Origin: Alphaproteobacteria bacterium | GTDB taxonomy: Bacteria; Bacteroidota; Bacteroidia; Bacteroidales; FEN-979 | Direction: 5' to 3' | NCBI GenBank assembly: GCA_009928665.1 | Contig: SACF01000011.1 | Span: forward strand, 1-64,000 | Length of the DNA: 64,000 nucleotides | Part shown: positions 1 to 8,296 of the stretch, one piece after another | Layout: each line of letters begins with the position of its first letter | How positions within the stretch are numbered: position 1 is the first letter of the stretch | The notes under the pieces: model-generated | Database searches by the model: none | Told to the model about the DNA's origin: nothing | Seen by the model: only the letters and a program-made list of their open reading frames with translations | Made by a program: the position numbers and the translations under genes

Positions 1-1
1 C

Positions 2-1864
2 ATTTATACCGTAAGCGGAGTTGTTCGGATACCCAAGCAAAGCCACCTCGATTTCGGGTTTGTTGTTTCAGGGAAATGCAACAGGTACGCTTATTTGGAG
101 GACAGCTGGGGCGACAAGGCTCATGTGCGTGTTTACATCAAACTTGTAAAGAATGCTTTGATCGACGACAAGTTTGTGAACTCCATTGCCAACCACCTTG
201 GCCGATTCACCAGGCTGAAGGATAAACTTGTATTTCAACCGCTGACTGATATCCATCTGCACACCGATTACCAGACATACCTCTATGATAAAAACATCAG
301 CAACTCCAAGTATGTATGGATCTTCTCCGGGTTGGCCCTGTTAATCATTCTCATGGCGGCACTGAATTTTTCGGTGTTGTCGGTGGCGCGGTCATCGGAG
401 CGGTCAACAGAAATAGGCATCAAAAAAGTGTGTGGTGCCGAACGATCCGGTATAATCCTTCAGTTTATGGGCGAAGCGGTTTTACAAACCACGGCCGCCG
501 CGCTGATAGCCCTCTTTCTGATCTGTTTGATCCTGCCCTGGTTCAATGCATTTACCGGGCAATCCCTCCCCCTGAATTATTCTTTCGGGCAAATGATCAG
601 TATTCTGCTATTAACAGTTTTAGTTGGGATTGTTGCAGGTATTTATCCCTCCTTGTACCTGTCCTCCTTAAAAACCACCAGAATCTTCCGGGGCGGGAGC
701 CAAACCGGGTCGAAGAGCAATTTTACCAGGTTACTGGTGGTGATACAGTTCAGCATCGCTGCCTTCTTCATCATTGTCACATCGTTCTTTATCAAGCAGC
801 TAAATTATATCCAGGGGAAAGATCTGGGTTTCGACCGGAAAAATATCGTGGTCATTCCAACAGGTCTTTGGTATGAGAACAGATCTTTTAAGGATGAGTT
901 GTTGAAGAATACCAACATCCTGGGAGTAACTGCAACCGCAAATGCTCCCATTGACTTCAACTGGCAGGTGAGACTTGCTATCGACCATGCCGGCCGTTCC
1001 GACAGCATCAGGGCCGCCATGATCTGGGCGGATGAGGACTTTGCTAAAACCTATAAATTGGTAATTGTAAAGGGACAATTCCTCCGGATGGATTTCGATG
1101 GATTCTGGAAAGCCCTGGAAGCTGATACCGGCCGAAAAACTTTGGGAGAGAAGCGTTTTTCCTTACCTGCAGTCATTAATGAAGCGGCTGAAAAAGCCTA
1201 TGGGTATAAGAATCCTATCGGAGAGCGAATCGGGAACTATGTCATAGTCGGGGTAGTAAAGGACTTTCATTTCCGTCCGCTTCATTATCCAATCGGTCCA
1301 CTGGTTTTGACCTACGATCCGCAAAACATCATGACAATGAATGTACGCATATCAGACAATAACCGGGCAGAGACCTTGAAATTCATTCGCGATGTTTACC
1401 GGAAACACCGGCATTCGAGAGGATTTTCCTACAGTTACTTCGACGACCTGCTGGCCCGGAAATACCAGGATGAGGTGAGGCTTCGCAACCTGACCCTGAT
1501 ATTTTCGGCCCTGGCGATCATCATCGCCATGCTTGGTATCCTGGGTATGGCTGTATTTTCCTGCAACCGCCGCACCAAAGAAATCGGGATCCGCAAAGCC
1601 AATGGCGCCTCCATATCCGAAATCCTGTTCATGCTGAACAAAGAGTTCCTGAAATGGGTGGTGGTGGCTTTTTTGATCGCCATACCGATAGCCTGGTATG
1701 CAATGTACCAATGGATCGGGAATTTTGCATACCGGACCGGACTCAGTTGGTGGGTGTTCTTGCTGGCAGCCTGTCTGACCCTGTTCACAGCCCTGATTGC
1801 GGTAAACTGGCATGCCTTCAGTGTGGCCCAAAGAAATCCTGTTGAGGCGCTGCGAGATGAATAG
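2..1864 (+). CDS. FtsX/MacB-like ABC transporter permease, 5' end outside window
   Basis: The reading frame is open from base 2 without a stop, so the gene begins before the window; about 620 residues are visible. The sequence shows the end of a periplasmic MacB_PCD-like domain, a three-helix FtsX block (hydrophobic stretches at about 325-400, 450-545 and 595-665), a fourth helix starting the second half (about 735-795), a second periplasmic domain, and a final FtsX block with three helices. The phrases RRTKEIGIRKANGAS and NPVEAL near the C-terminus are typical of Bacteroidota FtsX-family permeases. The family works with a separate ATPase in lipoprotein, peptide or drug export, but no ATPase gene is in this window, so the substrate is unknown. 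It lies 71 bases before a second permease in the same direction, suggesting one operon. Confidence 0.9.
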   Translation: MYTVSGVVRIPKQSHLDFGFVVSGKCNRYAYLEDSWGDKAHVRVYIKLVKNALIDDKFVNSIANHLGRFTRLKDKLVFQPLTDIHLHTDYQTYLYDKNISNSKYVWIFSGLALLIILMAALNFSVLSVARSSERSTEIGIKKVCGAERSGIILQFMGEAVLQTTAAALIALFLICLILPWFNAFTGQSLPLNYSFGQMISILLLTVLVGIVAGIYPSLYLSSLKTTRIFRGGSQTGSKSNFTRLLVVIQFSIAAFFIIVTSFFIKQLNYIQGKDLGFDRKNIVVIPTGLWYENRSFKDELLKNTNILGVTATANAPIDFNWQVRLAIDHAGRSDSIRAAMIWADEDFAKTYKLVIVKGQFLRMDFDGFWKALEADTGRKTLGEKRFSLPAVINEAAEKAYGYKNPIGERIGNYVIVGVVKDFHFRPLHYPIGPLVLTYDPQNIMTMNVRISDNNRAETLKFIRDVYRKHRHSRGFSYSYFDDLLARKYQDEVRLRNLTLIFSALAIIIAMLGILGMAVFSCNRRTKEIGIRKANGASISEILFMLNKEFLKWVVVAFLIAIPIAWYAMYQWIGNFAYRTGLSWWVFLLAACLTLFTALIAVNWHAFSVAQRNPVEALRDE

Positions 1865-1935
1865 AATCATTCAATACTAATAATGTGACAGAATCAATAT
1901 GACTGATACCGAAACTGATAAAAACTTAGTTACAG

Positions 1936-4290
1936 ATGAATGATCTTAGGTTCATTTTCAGGATCCTGAAACGGAATCCGCTCTCTTTTTTCGTCAATGT
2001 CATTGGACTGAGTGTAGCATTAACCACCGTGATCTTTACCCTCACTTACATCCGGTATGAGTTGAGCTTTGACCGTCATTTCAAAACCAAAGACCGTGTG
2101 GTAAGACTTTATAGCCGGGTAACCGATAATACAAACACCCAGGTGTATGGTATTTCCCTGCGCAGCGCCTATTCCCAGCTTCCTGAAATGGTACCCGAAG
2201 TGGAAGCTGCCGTTCAGTTATATGGCGGCTGGCCGGCATCGGTTCAAACCAAAGAAACCAAGGCAGAGAAAGTCGGGATTTTTTATGCCGACCCTGAATT
2301 TTTCGAAGTTTTCGGACTTGGACTCCGCCTAGGTGATGAAAAAACCGCACTGGTTGGGGCTAAAAACGCTGTAATAACCACTTCTGTTGCAGAAAAGCTT
2401 TTCCATTCAACCAACTGCATTGGGAAATCTGTGGAAGCAGATGGAGAACAGGTGATGATCACCGGTGTTATGGATGAGATTCCCAAAAACTCGCACCTGA
2501 ATTTCGGAATATTGATCTCCTTGCCAACACTTGATATGAGATGGTTGTCATCAAGCCTGGAATTTCAAACCTATTACCTGCTGAAACCCAATACCGACCG
2601 GGGAACAGCGAGCAATAAGATTGTAAAAGCAAATAACAGGCTCATGGAAGATTGGGCAAAGGCCTGGACTGCAAAAGTGCAATCCGGGGTAGAACCACTC
2701 ACCAATCTTTACCTGAACTCAGAAGCAAGTTCATTCATCCCGATCCATGGCAGTACGAAACAAATCGTGATTGTGGGATTGATCGCGTTGTTTGTCCTGC
2801 TTACGGCATTGGCAAGTTATATCAATTTATTTATCATTCATGGCGAAAAACGCATTGTTGAAATATCAACGCGTACTATGTTCGGGGCATCTAAAGTCAA
2901 CATCGCCAGACTGTTTTTTATGGAAACATTGATTGTGTTTCTTATTTCTGCTCTTTCAGCATTTCTGATTCTATATAAATCAATGCCCTACCTGGCAACC
3001 TTGTTTCAATCAAAAGTTGACGTTTCCGATTTGCTGTCGTTTGGCGGTATAATCTCATTTGTGATAGTACTGATCATACTTCTTGTGGTCACATCCGGAT
3101 ATCCTGTACTTTATCTTTCAAAAATGAAGTACGCTTTGGGATTGAGGGGAAAGATTTCGGGCAGCGGAAACAGTAATTGGCTATCGATCGCATCGGTATT
3201 TGTACAGTTCATGGTAGCCTCATTTTTTATTAGTTGCGTTGTTATTATTGTAGCACAATTATCTTATATGCACCAGGTGCCGTTGGGATTCGATAAGTAT
3301 AATGTTATCACAATCAGCAATTGCACCGCTCCCATCTCAAAAAAGTACGAAAGCATTAAAACAGAATTATCGAAACTTCCATTTGTTACAGCCGTTTGCG
3401 GAGGCGAACATTTTATGGGCGGGGGATGTAGTGGCCAATCCATCAGGAATGTAACCGATGGGGAAAACAGCAACAAGGCGATCAACGAATACCGCGAAAA
3501 ACCCGGATTTGGAGAACTCATGAAATTTGAGTTGATCGACGGTCGGTTTTTTCGCCAATCCATGGCAGACAGTCAGGCGGTAATTGTAAACGAATCAGCA
3601 GTCAAATTACTTGGATTAAAGCCAAAGGCCGGACAGACCATTATTTACAAGGACGAAAGGGTTGAGATTATTGGTGTAGTGAAGGATTTTTATTATACGT
3701 CCAATCCTGGCGACCCCGTTGAGCCTTTGGTCATTGCGAATTGTTTCTGGGGAACTCCGAATATTTACATCCGTAGTAACAATCCTTTGACAGGGAGCCA
3801 ATTGATGCAGATAAAGACGATTTTCCATCGCTTTGATAATAATTACATTTTTAACTACAGTACATTGGCTGATATCTTTGATCGGATGTATAAGAAAGAA
3901 AACCAGCTTGCTCAAATGGTTTTCATCGGAGGAACCGAAGTGGTCATCATCAGCCTGCTCAGTTTACTCGCGCTGACTATTCTTAAAATCTCACGCCGTA
4001 CGAAGGAGATCGGAATCAGGAAGGTGAATGGAAGCACGGTTTTTGAACTTATTTCCGGTTTGTTAAAGGAGACGATGATCATGGTCGCCGGAGCCATCCT
4101 CGTTGCTTCCCTGGCAGGTTACCTGGTAATGGACAGATGGCTTTCGGATTATGTAGCACGCATTCATCTCACACCGGGATATTTTTTATTCAGCGCCATG
4201 TTCGTTTTCATCATCGCCTTTGTTGCAACGATATGGCAGGCCTGGAGGGCGGCAACAAGCAATCCGGCAGAGGCGTTGAAATATGAATAA
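1936..4290 (+). CDS. FtsX/MacB-like ABC transporter permease
   Basis: This is a 784-residue inner-membrane protein, the usual length for the duplicated Bacteroidota FtsX permease. Order: cytoplasmic N-terminus and first membrane helix (about residues 15-40), periplasmic MacB_PCD-like domain (about 45-250), a first FtsX block of helices (about 275-400), another helix (about 415-445), a second periplasmic domain, and a C-terminal FtsX block (about 660-780) containing RRTKEIGIRKVNGS and ending NPAEALKYE. The start ATG is followed by NDLRFIFRILKRNPLSFF, the expected amphipathic lead-in. It is paralogous to the permease upstream and to the fragment 14 bases downstream. No ATPase is present locally, so the transported substrate cannot be named. 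Confidence 0.92.
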   Translation: MNDLRFIFRILKRNPLSFFVNVIGLSVALTTVIFTLTYIRYELSFDRHFKTKDRVVRLYSRVTDNTNTQVYGISLRSAYSQLPEMVPEVEAAVQLYGGWPASVQTKETKAEKVGIFYADPEFFEVFGLGLRLGDEKTALVGAKNAVITTSVAEKLFHSTNCIGKSVEADGEQVMITGVMDEIPKNSHLNFGILISLPTLDMRWLSSSLEFQTYYLLKPNTDRGTASNKIVKANNRLMEDWAKAWTAKVQSGVEPLTNLYLNSEASSFIPIHGSTKQIVIVGLIALFVLLTALASYINLFIIHGEKRIVEISTRTMFGASKVNIARLFFMETLIVFLISALSAFLILYKSMPYLATLFQSKVDVSDLLSFGGIISFVIVLIILLVVTSGYPVLYLSKMKYALGLRGKISGSGNSNWLSIASVFVQFMVASFFISCVVIIVAQLSYMHQVPLGFDKYNVITISNCTAPISKKYESIKTELSKLPFVTAVCGGEHFMGGGCSGQSIRNVTDGENSNKAINEYREKPGFGELMKFELIDGRFFRQSMADSQAVIVNESAVKLLGLKPKAGQTIIYKDERVEIIGVVKDFYYTSNPGDPVEPLVIANCFWGTPNIYIRSNNPLTGSQLMQIKTIFHRFDNNYIFNYSTLADIFDRMYKKENQLAQMVFIGGTEVVIISLLSLLALTILKISRRTKEIGIRKVNGSTVFELISGLLKETMIMVAGAILVASLAGYLVMDRWLSDYVARIHLTPGYFLFSAMFVFIIAFVATIWQAWRAATSNPAEALKYE

Positions 4291-4304
4291 ATAAGCATCA
4301 CTTC

Positions 4305-4560
4305 ATGCTCAGAAATTATTTTATAACAGCAATCCGGAACATCCTCAGGAACAAGACCTTTTCGTTGATAAACCTCACAGGACTGGCAGCAGGATTGGCC
4401 TGCTTCATCCTGATATTCCTCTGGGTGAGTGACGAATTGAGCTACGACCGGTTTTTCCCGAATGCCGGCAGGATATACTGCGTCAATTTCAAGGACGACA
4501 GAGAGGGGAAAAGCCTTACCCAGTGGAGGACTCCGCCTATCCTTTCGAAAGCCATGAAGT
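4305..4560 (+). pseudogene. N-terminal fragment of a third FtsX-like permease
   Basis: The ATG at 4305 begins a clear FtsX-permease N-terminus: RNYFITAIRNILRNKTFSL, a membrane helix, then SDELSYDRFFPNAGRIY. The match runs to about residue 82 (TPPILSKAMK), then the frame stops at 4577, whereas intact members such as the upstream gene have about 780 residues. From about 4551 the DNA codes in another frame for a piece of an alcohol dehydrogenase (next entry), so the gene was cut by a deletion or joining event at roughly 4541-4560. The fragment has one membrane helix and no FtsX transport block, so it cannot be a working permease by itself. Confidence 0.8.
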
Positions 4561-4794
4561 TCTCGTCAGGGTTATAGCCACCATCGTGACCACCGCCGAT
4601 TGCATGATGCGCAGAGGCGATACCGTTTTAAGCAGGATATTCCTGGGATTCAGAAAACCGCGGAAAAAATATCAAATCCCCGGAACCGAGTTCTCAGGCG
4701 TTGTTGAATCGGTTGGTCAAAAAGTCAGCAAGCCCACACCCATGTTGAAAAAGGTCATAAAACGGGAAGCGTGGTGATTAGCGTCAACAATTGA
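4551..4794 (+). pseudogene. Collapsed MDR-family alcohol dehydrogenase remnant
   Basis: Two pieces of one zinc-independent MDR (quinone reductase-like) dehydrogenase lie back to back in different frames. The first (frame of 4523, about 4551-4730) reads EVLVRVIATIVTTADCMMRR followed, after a short stretch, by PGTEFSGVVESVGQKV, the start of the GroES-like domain. The second (frame of 4732, to the stop at 4792-4794) reads AHTHVEKGHKTGSVVISVNN, the usual C-terminal helix and strand of this family (compare HxYVEKGHKxGxVVI). Roughly 230-250 residues of the middle, including the nucleotide-binding domain, are absent, and the junction at about 4729-4733 also changes frame. The true N-terminus is lost into the FtsX fragment upstream. 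Family assignment is by recognition of the two end motifs. Confidence 0.75.
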
Positions 4795-4876
4795 CCGGGA
4801 TATGAAAAGACGTTACAAAAGGCTATTGAAAATTTGCCATTTACTTCTTTAAACCTCTTGATAAAATCAAATATTT

Positions 4877-5091
4877 ATGAAAAACCTGATAGTTTTTATT
4901 CTTTTCCTTTTCATCTCGACGGTGATTTTCGGGCAGGTGATAAAAACGACAGATCAGGATTTATTGAATCATTATCCCCTTCCAATAGTGGATAAGCGTG
5001 TTGAACTCTTGAGCGTTACGTCCTGGTTCTGGTTAATCTTTACAACGGGGTGGTTGTTAAAAGTGCTTTGATGTTTGAAATAGCAGAATAA
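4877..5091 (+). pseudogene. Collapsed secreted protein (possibly DUF4932-like), N- and C-terminal pieces only
   Basis: The ATG at 4877 begins a signal peptide (KNLIVFILFLFISTVIFGQ) followed by about 25 residues ending DKRVELLSV. The frame then runs through an implausible tail to a stop at 5069-5071. In the neighbouring frame, from 5011 to the stop at 5089-5091, the DNA reads ERYVLVLVNLYNGVVVKSAL then MFEIAE, which looks like the end of a globular protein. The simplest reading is one gene whose middle is missing with a frame change at about 5008-5014. The KRVELLS motif recalls the DUF4932 family, but I hold that family name only weakly. It is the third collapsed gene in a row. Confidence 0.55.
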
Positions 5092-5225
5092 ACATAGATC
5101 GGTAATCAACAATCGCATTATCTTCGTAAATAGAATTCAGGTTTGTAACAATCATGAATAGTTTATAATTTTAAGCTCTGAATGCTTTCAAAATCTTCAT
5201 AAAAAATGTTTTAAATCTACAGGAC

Positions 5226-6131
5226 ATGAAAAAAATTCTTAATTATTTGATGGTTTCAGCCCTTGGAATCCTTTCCCTCACAGGCTGCCAGGAACGTAAA
5301 CTTTTTGACGACACTGAAAAACAAGCTATCCGCGATACCATTATCAGTCTTAGCGACGAGGTGCTCGGTTATGCCCAGAACGCCAATACTGAAGGGACTT
5401 TTAAATATCTCAGCGAAGATTCTGCTGCAGTTTTTATTTCCGGCGGCATGGCGTATAACCGGGAAGAAATAATATCGAAATTTTCAAAAGAATACAACGC
5501 GGTTAAATCCCAGACAGTAGAACCTGTCGATACCCGGGTCATCGTATTTTCTCCAACCTCAGCAACCTGGATCTCGGTTTGTAAGCACCACATTGATTTC
5601 AAGGACGAGACAACTATGGATCAATTGCTGACCGAAACCTGGATCTGGCAACGCGAAGCCGCGGGCTGGAGGGTGATTCATTATCACGAAACCTACATGA
5701 CCCTTCCTGACGCCTGTAAAAAGGCAACAGTCGAAAACGGCGTAAAAGAACTGGCTAAATCGCTGGAAGGGAAGACCCTCAAACCGGAGGATATGCCCGC
5801 GATTCTCACCAATTTTTTAAAGTTATACCCCGAAATTTATGGCTCCACCCTCGCTTTTGCACCGACTGCCGAAAACGGGAACGTTCATCGTGCAGCGCCG
5901 TACATCTATCGTTCCGGAAAAGAGTTCAAACAGGTCTCTCTGCCCGAATCGTATGATTACACCGTGAGCGAATGGTACGCAGTGCCGGTCGCAGCAAAAA
6001 AACCGGTATGGAGCAATCCCTATTTTGATGACGGTGGCGGACAAGTGGTGATGATCACTTACTCCCTGCCGGTATACGATAAAAACAATAACCTCCTCGG
6101 TGTTCTGACCGGTGATTTAGAGGTAAAATAA
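5226..6131 (+). CDS. Lipoprotein with NTF2-like (SnoaL) domain and C-terminal Cache-like sensor domain
   Basis: 301 residues. The N-terminus is a lipoprotein signal with lipobox SLTGC (Cys about residue 21). Residues about 30-160 look like an NTF2-like/SnoaL fold: a helix, a short catalytic-type cone with GGMAYNREEIISKF, and the terminal strand WRVIHYHET. Residues about 165-301 look like a Cache/PDC extracytoplasmic sensor: PYIYR, WY-x2-P-x5-PVWSNPYFDDGG, then TYSLPVYD and LLGVLTGDLEV. In most proteins such a Cache domain continues into a membrane helix and a kinase, cyclase or phosphatase; here translation stops directly after it. The protein would therefore be a periplasm-facing or surface lipoprotein that may bind a small ligand. 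Domain calls are by pattern recognition; function unknown. Confidence 0.75.
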   Translation: MKKILNYLMVSALGILSLTGCQERKLFDDTEKQAIRDTIISLSDEVLGYAQNANTEGTFKYLSEDSAAVFISGGMAYNREEIISKFSKEYNAVKSQTVEPVDTRVIVFSPTSATWISVCKHHIDFKDETTMDQLLTETWIWQREAAGWRVIHYHETYMTLPDACKKATVENGVKELAKSLEGKTLKPEDMPAILTNFLKLYPEIYGSTLAFAPTAENGNVHRAAPYIYRSGKEFKQVSLPESYDYTVSEWYAVPVAAKKPVWSNPYFDDGGGQVVMITYSLPVYDKNNNLLGVLTGDLEVK

Positions 6132-6144
6132 AAGGTGATGCAGA

Positions 6145-7194
6145 TTAGATCTTCACGATCTTGTTGGTAACAACTTTGTTGTCGAAAGTGAACCGGAGAT
6201 AATAGATCCCGGGGTTCAGATCTTTTGTCTGGCTGTTGATTTCACCGGTATGCAAGCCTTCTGCCTGGCTCTGGGTTTTCAAAAGCTTCGCTGAGATTTT
6301 TCCGGTAATGTCGAATAAATCGATCGATACCGACATGTCTTTCCTCAGATAGTAATTATAGGTCAACTTTTCATTGAAAGGATTCGGGTAGAGGATAACC
6401 GAAACATCCGATTGATCGGGCTTTTGCGTTGGGTCCAGTCCGGCGATCACTTCGGTTTCGACATGCTGGTTGACATTCAATGTGGCCTTACGGGTTGTTA
6501 CCGGTGCTTGTCCGCCGATCTGGTAGTTAACAATGCTCAGGGTCAGCACAGGATACCGGTACCCGGCCGCGTACCAGAGATATCTTTCGGAATGAACTTC
6601 GGTTGAACCGCACATGTACCGTTCCATCCCGTTCCGGGCAACTTTAATCCGGAGGGTATTTTTAAGTACCCTGTCGGGAAGGATCAAAGTTCCGAAAGCG
6701 TCTCCATCCACGGTATATTCACCGGAATAATCGATACGCGTGGTTTCTTTAAAGGTGGAATAAGCGCTATAGGTATCGCCAATGTGGGAACCATACGTAA
6801 ACGGGTAGTTCATTTTCCGGATCGGATCGGTATAAACAAGGGCGATCTCATTGTCATTGCTGATCATCCCAACCTCTTCAAATCCGTTCTCATCGGCATT
6901 GTAGAAATATTCATATCTACCCTCATTGAGTACCAGATTGTAAGCGCCCACACCGTTAAGAGCCTTGACCGGAACGGTACTTATCTGGCCTGCCGGCTTG
7001 GTTTCTGTATTCTGAAGCTTGGAAAAATCCCATATCAGATTTGCTCCCGAAGCCCCGGGTTCCATAAACTGGGTTTCCTGAACGGAGGCAGTCTCACCTG
7101 GAATCAATCCGTTATCTTTCTGATTCAGTGATATCTGTGCAAATAAACTCACCGCTGTCACTACTAAAATTGAGATCAGGAATATCTTTTTCAT
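6145..7194 (-). CDS. Secreted protein with T9SS type A sorting domain
   Basis: 349 residues. It starts with a signal peptide (KKIFLISILVVTAVSLFAQ) and ends with a type A T9SS C-terminal domain: LYPNPFNEKLTYNYYL, then FDITGK, and LNPGIYYLRFTFDNKVVTNK followed by IVKI. Such domains direct proteins through the outer membrane, where they are usually cleaved and attached to the surface or released. The region between (about 20-255) is beta-rich and not recognised; it contains WDFSKLQNTE and YPFTYGSHIGDTY, phrases seen in small Bacteroidota secreted proteins of unknown role. It converges with the lipoprotein gene (13 bases between stops). A TATATTTG -7 box lies just upstream (7209-7216, read on the minus strand). 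Confidence 0.88.
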   Translation of the reverse strand: MKKIFLISILVVTAVSLFAQISLNQKDNGLIPGETASVQETQFMEPGASGANLIWDFSKLQNTETKPAGQISTVPVKALNGVGAYNLVLNEGRYEYFYNADENGFEEVGMISNDNEIALVYTDPIRKMNYPFTYGSHIGDTYSAYSTFKETTRIDYSGEYTVDGDAFGTLILPDRVLKNTLRIKVARNGMERYMCGSTEVHSERYLWYAAGYRYPVLTLSIVNYQIGGQAPVTTRKATLNVNQHVETEVIAGLDPTQKPDQSDVSVILYPNPFNEKLTYNYYLRKDMSVSIDLFDITGKISAKLLKTQSQAEGLHTGEINSQTKDLNPGIYYLRFTFDNKVVTNKIVKI

Positions 7195-7208
7195 GGCTAT
7201 ATTTTTTA

Positions 7209-7216
7209 CAAATATA
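7209..7216 (-). promoter_or_regulatory. Bacteroidota -7 box for the T9SS protein
   Basis: On the minus strand this reads TATATTTG, a full match to the Bacteroidota -7 consensus TAnnTTTG, about 15 bases before the ATG of the T9SS cargo gene. I see no clear TTG at the -33 position, so the call rests on one box and its location. Confidence 0.4.
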
Positions 7217-7427
7217 AAGAAAAAAAACGGCGGGAACTCCTTTAACGAAGATTTAACAGGAGGGATCCGGCATCAGAACCGGATGAAATTTAAATTTCGA
7301 AAAAACGATTATTTTTACATCCGGTTTGAATTCAATGGATTTTCGCCTGATAACTATTGAAATCCGTTGATTCATATCAACAGTTAAAGAAATTATCAAC
7401 ATAAATCTGTTCATAAAAGTTTAACAG

Positions 7428-8264
7428 ATGAAATATATCGGAGCACATGTAAGCGCCTCAGGCGGAGTCGAAAACGCACCATTGAATGCCCATGAAATCG
7501 GGGCAAAAGCTTTTGCCCTGTTCACCAAAAACCAGCGACAGTGGAAATCATCGCCCCTCACGAAGGATTCAATCCGAAACTTCAGGGAAAACTGTGATAA
7601 ACACGGGTACAAACCTTTTCAAATTTTGCCCCACGACAGTTACCTGATCAACCTGGGACACCCGGAAGCCGATGGATTGGCCAAGTCGCGGGAAGCTTTC
7701 ATTGATGAGATGTCGCGGTGCGAACAGCTTGGGCTCGACCGGCTGAATTTCCATCCCGGCGGATCGCTCGGAAAGATTTCGGATGAGGAGTGCTTAGAGC
7801 AGATTGCCGAATCGGTTAACATTGCCCTTGATAAAACCAGGGGGGTGATTGCCGTTCTTGAAAATACGGCGGGCCAGGGAAGTAATTTGGGGTATAAATT
7901 CGAACACCTGAGATACATTATCGACCGCGTGGAGGATAAATCACGCGTCGGCGTGTGTATCGACACCTGTCACTCGTTTGCGGCCGGCTATGACCTTTCG
8001 ACGCCGGCAGGATTCACCCATACGTTCAGTGAATTTGACCGGATCATCGGGTTCCGGTATCTGAAAGGGATGCACCTGAATGATGCCAAAAAAGGGCTTA
8101 ATAGCCGGGTCGACCGGCACGACAGTCTTGGAAAGGGAACCCTCGGGATGGAGGTTTTTAAACTCCTCATGCATGATCCCCGGTTTGATGATATGCCCCT
8201 GATCCTTGAGACACCCGATGAATCAATTTGGAAGGAAGAGATAAAACTGCTATACAGCTTTTGA
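7428..8264 (+). CDS. nfo: Deoxyribonuclease IV (AP endonuclease, endonuclease IV)
   Basis: 278 residues, the normal length for endonuclease IV. This TIM-barrel enzyme with three zinc ions cleaves DNA 5' to abasic sites in base excision repair. Visible family motifs: [16 protein letters not shown] at the N-terminus, LNFHPGG (about 104-110), LENTAGQG (about 144-151, metal-ligand Glu), [15 protein letters not shown] (about 175-189, metal-ligand Asp and His), [20 protein letters not shown] (about 216-235, with the His/Asp zinc ligands), and LILETPDE near the end. All expected metal ligands appear present. It stands alone between genes on the minus strand, so it is probably transcribed independently. 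Confidence 0.97.
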   Translation: MKYIGAHVSASGGVENAPLNAHEIGAKAFALFTKNQRQWKSSPLTKDSIRNFRENCDKHGYKPFQILPHDSYLINLGHPEADGLAKSREAFIDEMSRCEQLGLDRLNFHPGGSLGKISDEECLEQIAESVNIALDKTRGVIAVLENTAGQGSNLGYKFEHLRYIIDRVEDKSRVGVCIDTCHSFAAGYDLSTPAGFTHTFSEFDRIIGFRYLKGMHLNDAKKGLNSRVDRHDSLGKGTLGMEVFKLLMHDPRFDDMPLILETPDESIWKEEIKLLYSF

Positions 8265-8296
8265 ATGGCTCTTTAACGCATTCAGGAAGCGCTACC

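Noticed and set aside
4523..4777. The 84-residue frame as a complete small gene
   Set aside because: Its start lies inside the FtsX fragment and its middle matches only part of an MDR dehydrogenase; a remnant is the better reading.
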